Shown here piece after piece: positions 1-11,195 of a stretch of DNA of 64,000 bases. The stretch is from Tubulanus polymorphus (Eukaryota > Nemertea > Palaeonemertea > Tubulaniformes > Tubulanidae): positions 6,714,001 through 6,778,000 of the forward strand of contig NC_134029.1 of NCBI RefSeq assembly GCF_964204645.1. Direction: 5' to 3'. Each line of letters starts with the position of its first letter. The first letter of the stretch is position 1. A program made the translations under genes and the position numbers. The notes under the pieces were generated by a model. The model did not search any database, had not been told where the DNA came from, and saw only the letters and a list, made by a program, of their open reading frames with translations.

Positions 1-160
1 ATTGTCTGTAATTTGCACTAGACTATTATACAAGTGCAATTTTTATCATTATCGGTAAAAATTTGCCAATTATGACGCTTATTATTATTGGGCCAAGTGT
101 ATTTATGCGGAAGGCGCTTTGAGAGAAAGTCATTTGCTGAGCAAATCGCAACCGGTCAAA

Positions 161-867
161 ATGGAAGCATTCATCGGAACCTGGGAATATCACCACGAAC
201 TGGCTGATGAAAATGAATACAAATTCTTGGATGAAATAAGTAAGTTTCCGAGAGAAAGATAGCAATAAACGAGATGACATGCAATATTCTGTAACGTTCA
301 TTGGCGATATCATAAACCACTTTATTAGAAATGGACAAGAAAATCGTCGAAACGCTGATCGCATCAAAACCACAAGTAGTCATCAAAAAGGCTGGTGCTA
401 ATCTCCATTGTCGCATGTTTTCCAAAGACGGTAAATTCGACGAAGAAATGACAATAAAACTCGACGGAACCAAATCAGATATTATTCTGCCCGATAGCCG
501 CAAAGCTAAGGTAAACCAGTTTTGATATTTGCTTGTTTTTTGCCTCAGCTATTGCAACATAATTAAAAAGTTTCGTTTTTCTTGTCGTTTTTAGGGAACA
601 TTTGTTCTAAAAAAGGGCGAATTGGCTTGTGAAGACATGGAACTGCTTGATCTTCCAGGAGTTATAGTTTCAGAAATACTCTCCGTTAAAGATGACGTCA
701 TGAAAGATGTAAGTATTAGAAATGCCAAATGAAGTGAAACGTTATTCTTTTCTCAATGCGATCGCATACGTTCATTCACGATTATATAACACATTCATCC
801 TGCTTTTCAGACGCTGGCTGTCGCTGCAAAGAACCTGAAAACCGTTATGACCTATAAGAAAATCTAA
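161..867 (+). CDS. FABP-like intracellular lipid-binding protein, tandem copy 1
   Basis: Exons read as 161-239, 329-510, 595-708 and 811-867, with GTAAGT-type donors and pyrimidine-AG acceptors, intron phases 1, 0, 0, giving 143 aa. The N-terminus has the family-type G-T-W (MEAFIGTWEYHH), exon 2 the KPQVVIKKAG strand, and the end reads VMTYKKI. Four exons of about 26, 60, 38 and 18 codons match the classic cytosolic FABP gene layout. Family members are ten-stranded beta barrels that carry fatty acids or other hydrophobic ligands in the cytosol; there is no signal peptide. The C-terminal Arg-x-Tyr that holds the ligand carboxylate in typical FABPs appears here as Met-Thr-Tyr, so the ligand may differ. 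It is the first of four copies in this window, and more may lie upstream. A likely poly(A) signal AATAAA is at 971-976. Family assignment is firm; ligand is unknown. Confidence 0.85.
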
Positions 868-2073
868 CATTCATCACTCGAATTTGACACTCGAGAGAGT
901 AAATATTTTCCCGGCAATCGGTTTACCATCCGAAATTAGGTTGTATTATTGGTGAAGCAATATTGATAGTAATAAAGATAATCGATGATTATTTGATGAA
1001 TTGAAACTTTGTATATATTCATTTCCTTTTGAAATGGTTAATGATCTGGTGGAGTTTATTGTGTATAAGATGGAGGGGCACGGGAGAAAGGTTAGTGATG
1101 GAATCGTTTTAGTGTCCATAGGCGTTTTAAAGAGCATCCGATTTTTGCGATCGATTTCACGATTTGCGGTTTTTACGAACACGCTTGGTGATTTAATTTC
1201 CAAGATGGCGGCGCCTTGATTAAGATACAATCTTTTATCTCCGTAGCACCATGTTTTTGTCATGTGATCAAGCTAAATAAGTGTTTACGCCTAAGAAATG
1301 TGAATATCGTACACGAAAACGATCGCAAAAATTGAGTGATATCTCGAAATTTGGAGTAATCATTGAACTCGAACGCAAGAACGTGTAGCTCGAAGATATT
1401 TTTCTTGCGTTGAGTCTTTACTGCGAGATTGTTTTCATCGATTACGAACTGTATGATCGGAATAAATTTTTGTTTGTATTTTTCTTAATTTCAAAAATTA
1501 TATGAATACGTTTCTAATAATGAAAACTTCCTAAAACTGATATCTGCTATGAAGCAAGTAGTAATTACGGCTACCAGAAAAAGGTTCGTTTGCGAAGTTC
1601 GAACATTGGGCAGTAATGTGTGATCTAAACTTGGAGGTCAAATTTAGATCACGTCTTTCTTTACATAACCCGCAGCAAGTAATCCAGGCTATGGGAGCTT
1701 TTCGCTGACTCTTTCGTACACACTGCGTTCTGTAGCACTTCAAAAATGGTTACATGCAAACCGTTACGAAACATTTTTTCAACATCATGAATTTGGAATT
1801 TCGCGTAAACGTGCTTGCGAACATGAAAAACAAAACTGATCAAATCATGAATCATCACATTCTAGGCCGTGCAATCGCCCTCATGTCTCGCTGTCTAGCG
1901 ATTACGTCTTATGTCTGATATGTACAAGGTCAAGGTCACATTGGTAGATTTCAGCCGATAATTTTTTTCTAAGCACCCGACGAATACATGTGAATAATTC
2001 ATATTATAAATATTTAAATTCGACACGTCACCTGTAGCGCGATCACTTGTAGAATAATCGTCGAACTGTAGAG
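868..2073. other. Spacer between FABP copies 1 and 2
   Basis: AT-rich spacer holding the copy 1 3' UTR with AATAAA at 971-976 and the presumed promoter and 5' UTR of copy 2. Short open frames on both strands show no recognisable protein or splice-supported exon. Confidence 0.6.
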
Positions 2074-3154
2074 ATGGACACTTTCGTTGGGACCTGGGAC
2101 TACCACCATGAACTTTCAGATGAAAACGAAAAAAAATTCATGAAAGATTTGAGTAAGTATCACCCAGTGGCTGTGGCGTAAACTCGTGAAATCGTTAGTA
2201 TAGAATTTATCAATTTACTTTCTCTTACTTTATAGAATTTGACGACAAATTAACCGATAAACTGATCGACTCGAAAACGCAAGTGGTGATAACGAAGGTC
2301 GGTGAAAATTTAAAATGTCGAACGATTTCGATGGATGGCGAATTCGACCAAGAAGATATCATCTATTTTGATGGGAATGACTCATCTATGCGGCTGCCTG
2401 ATGGCCGCGAAATAACGGTAACTATAATAGTAATTCGCCATGTCACAAATTTCTTACTTCATATCAGAAAAGTAAGGCGAGCGTAGAATAGCTACACCCA
2501 GAAAAGGATAATAGATTATATGATAAAAGTCCACGGTGCAAAAATACAAGGCTTATGTTATTTCCAGTAACGGAAAGGAATTTTATTTTTGAAAATTTTC
2601 AAAATTTAGACGTTGTAATTGTTTGTGGAAATAAATTGCTATTGATATATCATTGTTATTACCGTGAAAATTCAAAACGTCGTGTACTCTGTGTTTAATT
2701 TCTTTTTTTGAAGAATAGATTTTTCTTTTAGATTTGTACATAGTGGGTTTTTATGATATATTTTTTCAAATGGATCGCTCATTATCGTTTCTTTATTCAT
2801 TGGTCTCTAGGGTACGTACGCCTTTAAAGATGGAAAAATGTTCGCCGAAAACCTCAAAATAAAGGATCTTCCGAACGTTATTGTCAAACATTCAGTCGTT
2901 GTGAAAGATGGCTGGATGAAAGAAGTAAGTTAATTGGTGGATCCTAAAGTTCCAGAGATCAAGTTGAGTGGCCACTTGATTCTCCTCCCTAAACTATCAG
3001 ACATTAAAAGCTTCAAAACTATCGACGCCATGTACTACCATCTTTTCATCCGAAATCTGAAATCTACTGAACCTGTAGATAAAATCTCTTTTTGTAGACT
3101 TACGAGATTCCTGCTGAGAACTTGACCACAGTAACAAACTACAAGAAGGCTTAA
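2074..3154 (+). CDS. FABP-like intracellular lipid-binding protein, tandem copy 2
   Basis: Exons 2074-2152, 2236-2417, 2811-2924 and 3098-3154 have exactly the same four exon lengths (79, 182, 114, 57 nt) and phases as copy 1, giving 143 aa. The start is MDTFVGTWDYHHELSDENE, nearly identical to copy 1, so these two are the closest pair in the cluster. Exon 2 contains SKTQVVITKVGENLKC and ends LPDGREIT; exon 3 begins GTYAFKDGK. The C-terminus is TVTNYKKA, again lacking the canonical Arg of Arg-x-Tyr (Thr-Asn-Tyr). Intron 2 (2418-2810) is longer than in copy 1. AATAAA signals lie at 3217-3222 and 3234-3239, about 65-80 bases after the stop. A cytosolic lipid carrier is inferred from the family; the ligand is unknown. 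Confidence 0.85.
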
Positions 3155-3239
3155 ATAAAAAGTTGCGATTATGACTATCAATTAAGCATGTATATTTTCC
3201 GTCATTTTATTTCCAGAATAAAACGATATATGCAATAAA

Positions 3240-4405
3240 AATTATCATTTGTGTATTTCGAATGTAATTTCACGATGGGTCGACTGAGACTGTATAATTT
3301 GCCATTCATTTTATAAAAGTGACGCAGATTGTTGAGATTTACGCGTTCTGTCTGTGCTCAAATTTGTATTCATTTTTTCGTCGAAATAATCTCGGATAAA
3401 ATGAATGGTGTCGTCTGCTCTGCTTGTAAGTAGATCTACATATATATCAAAACGAACAATACGAACAGATGAAACATTCACGACAACTGAAACGTGGTAT
3501 TCATTTTCATATACATCCTGGTTGTTGATTTATTCATTAATTAATTCATTTTATCTACAGTACCGGTTGATATCAAAAAGTACAATTTTATGTTACAACA
3601 TATACAACATACACAAATGCATGGCGGACACAAAATATGAGGATGGTTTTAGGAAATTATATGTTATATACTCGTGTATTCACATCACTGTAGAAGTTAA
3701 ACTAGAGTTCAAATAATTCAAAATAGACTAATTTATTCAAACTTAACCGCCAACTTTGAGATTTGTGAGCGCACTGATGATGAGTCCTTTCCCCCCTGTG
3801 GCTATTTAAAATCTTGATATTTTTCGCATGTGAAAAATGAGCATCTTCGCAGAAAAATGTTCCTCCAAATTCAGATTCAGATTTAATTAGCTCCATATAA
3901 ATATCCATACATTTGAGCTCAGATAACAACATTTGTTACATCATTTTCTATTCACGTAATTCTAAAAAGAGTACGTCTTATAATATGATAGTTGTTTTAC
4001 ACTGCATTTACATACACGGGCACTATGACCATTTGGAACAACTTATCGCCTGAGCTACAGTACTGAAGAAGGAACTGGTTGAAACAAATGGTTGTTCCAT
4101 CTGTTTAAGATATGTTTTTTAACCTGAATGTTTTCTTTCGGGCGAATAGCTTACCTATCGAATCGATCGAATTCCAACGGCAAAAAAATATATAGAAAGA
4201 TGAGCGGTGAGACATGTAGATAAACCCGTGTAGAATATTTTCTAATTTAGTAGGATGTTTCCTCGAGAAACCCGAGATAATTCCGGTAGCGCATGTTTAG
4301 CGTAAGATATTTATTGTATTGTGCAAGTGTTTATCGTGTGTGAGGTATTTGACTACTGCTTAAGACTAGCGAACTTAGTCTGTTACAAACTAGACGGTTA
4401 CGAAG
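3240..4405. other. Spacer between FABP copies 2 and 3
   Basis: AT-rich sequence with no exon resembling the flanking FABP exons and no recognisable repeat. It presumably includes the promoter and 5' UTR of copy 3. Confidence 0.55.
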
Positions 4406-5645
4406 ATGGTCGAGAAGTTTATCGGTACCTGGTTATACAACCATGAGCTGGCGGACAACAACGAGGAAGTTTTCCTCCAGAATTTAGGTAAGTACGTGAG
4501 TTATTGCATCGCTGTGAGTTAAAGATGCTTATGATAAAGATATATAGATTAAGTGTTCCAACCAGTAAACTGTCAAATTTGGATTTTCGACTTTATATAT
4601 CAGTTTCGGTTTATATACATCAAAGTTGGGTTTGATTTGTGACCTAGTCAGTAAAAACCAAGTATCAATTATACGCATTTTAAGTATGCATTTGATTTTG
4701 AATAGATATGTCGGGAGACCTCCGACAGAAACTGATCGAATCCAAGCCGCGGATAATTTTCTCCGTTTCTGGCGATTACTTCACTTCTCGTATGGAAACT
4801 GGCGACGGCCAGATTCTCAATGAAAATAAATTCAAACTAGGTCAAGAATGTGACATCACTTTGCCAGGTGGGAGGAAGGCGAAGGTATAGCAAAAACGCT
4901 TTCAAAGTTTTTTTAATAACTACATCGACAATTGGCTAACAATAGATGATTTAACCGATCCAACATGCATGGATTAGATCCCCAGCGGCGGATAGGGAAA
5001 TTAGAAGGCTGGGGTCCAGAAGAAAAGGAAAGCCATTTCTCGGATAAAAACAGCCAAGTCTAAGGCCTCTGTTAGGGTTCCGCGTAGTTGAGCCCTTGGT
5101 TTTAGATATTTTTGAAGAAAAACGTCCGAAAAGTTGCACTTTCCGAGAGGATGAATGTCAATAAATGTCGATTGGCGAAAAGGGCCACCTCAATGGGAAG
5201 GCAGGGGTCTGGACCCCCGAGACCAGCCCCTAAATCCGCCCCTGATCGCTAAATTTAGTAGAATATTTTATGTAGGTATCGGTAGCAATTTATTCTGTAA
5301 CGACATAATCTAAAATTGTAAAACGCTTGAAATAGGAATGAAGTCCTTGCAAGGAGAAATGTATCTGGCATATTCTAATGAAATGTTCCAGGGTATGTAC
5401 AGTATTACGGATGGTAAGCTATGTGCAGAATTGAAGGCTGAAGATCTGAATGTTACGACAAAATATTCGTCGGAAGTCAACGGTGACAAAATGACTACTG
5501 TACGTCGAATGTATCATCTGCGTGTGGTATTGGTATAGTCAATATTGAATGTCGTAGAACTCATATCGTTAAAATTTGATTTCAGAAATTTGAAATACCG
5601 GAAACTGGTATGACCACTATTTACAACTACACAAAAATGCAATAA
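4406..5645 (+). CDS. FABP-like intracellular lipid-binding protein, tandem copy 3
   Basis: Exons 4406-4487, 4706-4884, 5392-5499 and 5586-5645, phases 1, 0, 0, giving 142 aa. This copy shows the FABP family most clearly: exon 2 reads SKPRIIFSVSGDYF, then NKFKLGQECDITLPGG, matching the KPxxIISVxGD and FKLGxE strands of cytosolic FABPs. The start is MVEKFIGTWLYNHELADNN. Exon 3 begins GMYSITDGKL at the acceptor TTCCAG; the ATG at 5338 just upstream is intronic, because the other copies start exon 3 at the equivalent Gly. The C-terminus ends IYNYTKMQ, with Tyr-Asn-Tyr replacing Arg-x-Tyr. An AATAAA overlaps the stop codon (5641-5646). Intron 2 carries a decayed hAT-like element (4983-5244). The next gene starts only about 265 bases downstream. 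Confidence 0.88.
4983..5244. mobile_element. Decayed hAT-like non-autonomous element in FABP copy 3 intron 2
   Basis: The left end reads CAGCGGCGGAT and the right end, read inward on the opposite strand, CAGGGGCGGAT, with G-rich sequence (GGCTGGGGTCC and the complement of GGACCCCCGAGACC) just inside both ends. CAGNGGCGGAT termini are common among animal hAT non-autonomous elements. About 262 bp with no transposase. No clear 8-bp target duplication is visible at the flanks, so it is old or its edges are approximate. Confidence 0.5.
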
Positions 5646-5910
5646 AAGAAACGTATGAAGGGCATTGGAAAATGAGAGCATATAACAGCTATAATACATA
5701 TCTGTAATTGTAACTAGAAATATATACGTATAATTAGTCCAAAAGCTGCTTTTATGAATACATAAACATGATTCTGTGTATACCCTATTTGTGGTTTTTC
5801 AATGAAATGCGGATTTTCCTGGATTTTCTATGCTGGTAAATGCATGCCACCGAACATTCGTATGTAACGGCGGTCGTAGCATATCTGTCTTTTTTGCGAT
5901 CGCGAATAAG

Positions 5911-6887
<977 letters not shown>

Positions 6888-9800
6888 AGAAGTCTCCGAT
6901 ACGAACGCGCGAACGCCTGTCGGTTTTTCGCGCATTATCACAATTTTGAATTAAAACTGCAGGCAAACTTTGTAAAGGTATATCTGTATATATGATTAAA
7001 AAAGACATATGAAATATATATATCATGTGGATCTTTGAGGCGTTGATTCTTTTTTAGTCCAGTGAATAATCAAAGTCTTTTATTTTCGCAAAGTAATGAA
7101 GTAGTTAGTCTAAGCAGTACGCGCTGACCCGTGTGATGATAGATTATGCGAGATCTGGATCCGGGGAGTGAACCGTTACACCTGTGTCAATGAAGCAGAC
7201 GCTTGGACAATCTTTCGCGGTACTTTTAACCTGTCGTTGCTTAGGTTACCGAAACAAGATGGATCGGAAATCGCTTATTAGAGTCAACATAGCACTTGTA
7301 TTAACCGAGATGCTTATATTCGGTATGACCGATCGGCCCGAGAGTGTATCAATAGACAGCAGGTGCCGAACTATCTCACAAAAATGACCAGGCGACAACA
7401 CTAAACAATGCTTAATCAGAATACGATGCAGATCTTCATTTCCTCAGGCAGAACGGAAAACATTGTCAACATTGATTCATGATAAGGAAAATGATCCAGA
7501 GCGAAATCGGCAAATGTAGAAATAGAATGAGCAATTTTTACGTTTAGAAATTATGACAAATTTGATAAAATTGTTCCATTTGCTTTGGTGAACAAACGCC
7601 TGGATTGACGTTCCACTGATGGTAAACTAGTCGTTCTGTCTTGGGCCCAACGCCCGTTTACGTATTCGATAATTGGGCTTTTCATCTTCGGATCCGTGTT
7701 CATTTTGAGACTTGGTTATTGGGCCAGACAGTCCCCGGGTATCGAATGGTCCTCGGGATGACATCACCACTGCTACTTTGACGAAGAAAAAGAGCCGACG
7801 TGATCGGGAGAAATAATAGAAAATATGGACAAAGTCGAGCATATTTCCATACGGGTAATTGACCTCCAAGGGTTTATAGTAATGTTTCTTTCGTGGGTTT
7901 CGTGTCTGCGATGCTAATGGGTAAGTGAATCCATCCACGAAGATATTAGAATTGCACATATATTTACACCGTCACTCGTGAGAACAAGTCCTAACGAACG
8001 TTGAATTTCGTTAGGACCTGTTCTCACGTGTGACGATTGTCTGATTCTACGCACAGTCGGGGGATTAATCTTCAAACAATTTTACGGAGTCAGTAACGGA
8101 AGATACGTATCATAAAAAGCGGTGACGAAATCCCGGTATGTTTCAACATGTGTATATGAAAAATGGAAATGTGTTAAATAAACCGATTTCTATTGCATAT
8201 TCGTTTTATGCCAGTTGAAGGCTTGAAGGGAAATAACATCGGTCCAATACAGTTTCATTTCATTGAGTGCTGTAGGGCTAATTTCATGTCCCTCTTGATG
8301 CAGATACGACCGTCCAGCTAATGGACAGCCCGGTGCACCTATGATCCCCACGGAGCCGTCACGGCCAAAATCAGGCTGGCAGATCATAACTGGTCATTCA
8401 TTATTAATCCGGAATATTCGAGTAAAGTGGATGGGCCTGTTTCCCTACCCATAACTCTATTTCACAGTCTCTATCTATATACAATAAAACCCAGGTAATG
8501 ACATTTGCCGTCAGGTGCATTATACAGTGTTTTGGTACATTCCGCCATGGGTTGATTCAAATTAAGTCAATGAAAAAACGAATGTGTCCAAAATATGCTG
8601 GGAATATCAACACGAGCTTATGAATATGTTGCGTGATATATTCCAGGTTAATCGAAGTTATTTCTGAGAGAACACATTTTCTTAATAGTGTGTTTTCCCT
8701 AACTTTCTATTCGCTGAATCAAATTCGTAAACGATTTCATTTGTAAACAAGTTGAATTCTTAATTGGTAAGACGACTCTCGGCCTCGCGTCGGCGGTGTA
8801 ACCTCGAAAATAAGGACAATATCGTCAGGGTTAGAAATGCGCCGAGTTGTTTGATGGCGGATTATCTCGTTTGAAACAAAAGAGCAACGGGCTAAATTGT
8901 AAGGTAATAAAAGCAGTATAAATTACAGTATAAGAGCCGGCTATGATCGGGGGACGTGGCAGGTGTTGTTCCCGACATGTCATTTGATAATCTAGACACC
9001 GCGCGCCTACAGTACACTGGTAATTGAGACAAGAGAAATGTGTAATTACTGCCTGGTTCATGATGACAACACCAGAATGCGACTGATTACTACTGACAAC
9101 CGCTATACTCTAGAGATCGCAAACTGATTTTTCTCTTATTATCAGTTTCTGGTTTTCTGGTCTCCTATATGAAATTACGCTATTTATCGTTAGGCTTTTG
9201 GTATAGCCAAGAATTGGTTAGAAAGCTTAGTGCGTGTTGCAGCTTTCAATTCGTCGGTGGTTTTTCGCTGACGTATCGACAAAAAATGTTTCAATACGGA
9301 AATTTATCGTCTGGATATCGACGTATAAGGGAAGCGGTCGTCCTATCTGGTCGAACTGGCGTCGTAATTCTCAATCGGCAATTTATGAATAAATAATGAT
9401 CGAATACGACTAAAATTAAAACACCGTCGAACCGTCACGCGAAACGATGAAAGTAATTATAGGATTAAGATTACCCAACCGGTGATTTTATTGCCTATAT
9501 CAGGTACCCTTGGGGCTACAGGGCAGTTCATCAAGATATCAGTCAGTCTTAAGTGTTGGTAATTACGCAAAATTAATTAATCGAAAGTAAGTAGAATTTC
9601 CACCAACAACGCCGGCTCTATTGATATCGCGTGTTTTGCTTTTCGACTGCCGGTAGCTGCCTCTGAAAGCTGCCTATGAACAATCTGCCCCCTGGTGACC
9701 ATTTCTCTTCGTTATGGTCGATAAATCCTCGTACTTAGAATCAATCTGTTTCTCATATTACTTCTACAAACCTTCGTCGTGAGTGTTTCCCCGTCGTTTT

Positions 9801-10175
9801 CACCAAGGAGTCGTTTATTACAAGATAATCAGTGCAAAAGAATAGCCACAATCGTTTGTGACGTCCTTGGCACTGATTTCAAGTTCAGTGATACATATTT
9901 TATGAATAGCAAATATCCGTTACTCGCTGAGAAACGCGAGGTATTTGCCCGATACATAATTGAGGGGCCCGTCCAGCGTCTCGTCTGCGCCGATGTTTCA
10001 TTCATACATTTTGCATTCTAGTTCGTCTGCTCCGGAAACAATCAACAACAAATACTACGCATGACGTCACGTCACGTACGTAGTCTCGTGACGTATTTTG
10101 CGAGCCAAACACTTCTTGGTGACGTAGAGCGCAAGGAAGTTTGGGGGCGAACGAAATATTCAAGAAATTACGATT
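6888..10175. other. Non-coding stretch after the FABP cluster
   Basis: Contains the copy 4 3' UTR (ATTAAA at 6950-6955) and a small inverted repeat at 7970-8035. I find no open frame with recognisable similarity and no convincing splice-linked exons. A 110-codon minus-strand frame near 7627-7959 resembles nothing I know and is of a length expected by chance. Confidence 0.5.
7970..8035. repeat. Short inverted repeat, about 30-bp arms
   Basis: The left arm (7970-7999) reads CGTCACTCGTGAGAACAAGT and onward; the right arm (about 8006-8035) is its reverse complement with roughly three mismatches. The loop is about 6 bases. It would form a strong hairpin in single strands. It may be a tiny MITE remnant; no target duplication was identified. 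Confidence 0.75.
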
Positions 10176-10189
10176 AGGCCTACGTCATG
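10176..10189 (+). repeat. Left target-site duplication of the foldback element
   Basis: AGGCCTACGTCATG, identical to 11182-11195 on the far side of the element. Confidence 0.8.
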
Positions 10190-11181
10190 AGGAGAGAATC
10201 CCACAATGATAATAAAAAGTCCGAAAATGAAACTTCGAGATAGTAGTTTATTTCAACGTTTCGACTATATCCTAATAGTCATCTTCAGGAATAATGAGAT
10301 ACTACAGAAATTATGAGATATATATACAATCCAGAGACAAAGAGACTAATTCAAGTAATCAGAGATGATACAAACTAAAGGAAAATTAACGTAGAAACAG
10401 TTACACGCTAAAATAGATTAAAGGGAAGCAAACTAAGGGGTGATTATAAACAACAATAGTGAGTATAAATATAAATGAAACTTAAAGTCTCTGACTTAAC
10501 TTGTATTCACCTTTGTTTTAATTTAAGTGCCCCCTAGTTTGTCTTTCTTTTTACTACTGACTTTAAGTTTCATTTATATTTATACTCACTATTGTTGTTT
10601 ATAATCACCCCTTAGTTTGCTTCCCTTTAATCTATTTTAGCGTGTAACTGTTTCTACGTTAATTTTCCTTTAGTTTGTATCATCTCTGATTACTTGAATT
10701 AGTCTCTTTGTCTCTGGATTGTATATATATCTCATAATTTCTGTAGTATCTCATTATTCTAATAATTCATTATTATAATAAAAACTGTCCGTTCTGTATG
10801 TACCTTTGTTTGAATCCTTCCACCAGTAACTTCACACTCACACAAATATCACACCACCCACATCCCCCTTAGTTCATCTCATAATAGTTCAACTCATATA
10901 CCTATATATATATATCATCATATCAAGCAAATAATCATGCACCTACGCGTCCTGAATGTAGGAGAGTGGCCACCACTCTCGAGCATTAAAAACGCGCTCC
11001 GCGCGTTTGTCTTTTTTATCTGCTGCTGCTGTATCTCATTATTCCTGAAGATGACTATTAGGATATAGTCGAAACGTTGAAATAAACTACTATCTCGAAG
11101 TTTCATTTTCGGACTTTTTATTATCATTGTGGGATTCTCTCCTCATCGCGTCAACACGGATATTGTGTTCTACCTATCGTG
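10190..11181 (+). mobile_element. Foldback retroelement-like insertion with 14-bp target duplication
   Basis: The left arm (10190-10489, about 300 bp) is the near-perfect reverse complement of a right arm made of 10559-10759 plus 11031-11146. A 271-bp segment (10760-11030), bounded by a repeated GTATCTCATTATTC, interrupts the right arm but not the left. The whole unit is flanked by the 14-bp direct repeat AGGCCTACGTCATG at 10176-10189 and 11182-11195, a clear target-site duplication. There is no open frame for a transposase or reverse transcriptase. The arm phrase CTGAAGATG...GTCGAAACG followed by an AATAAA-rich segment is, from memory, typical of Penelope-like element terminal repeats, which often insert with inverted partial copies. 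That family assignment is inference; the structure and duplication are seen directly. Confidence 0.75.
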
Positions 11182-11195
11182 AGGCCTACGTCATG
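11182..11195 (+). repeat. Right target-site duplication of the foldback element
   Basis: AGGCCTACGTCATG, identical to 10176-10189. The empty site would have read GATT-AGGCCTACGTCATG-CATGG. Confidence 0.8.

Noticed and set aside
5338-5391. Open frame upstream of FABP copy 3 exon 3
   Set aside because: The acceptor at 5391 in phase 0 reproduces the Gly start of exon 3 in all paralogues; using the earlier AG would break the frame.
5830-5910. Upstream in-frame ATG for FABP copy 4
   Set aside because: It would add 27 residues before the conserved GTW start that none of the three paralogues has.
11045-11079. Complete active hammerhead ribozyme
   Set aside because: The core and stem II are present, but stems I and III and a cleavage triplet are not, so it is reported only as a core-like motif.
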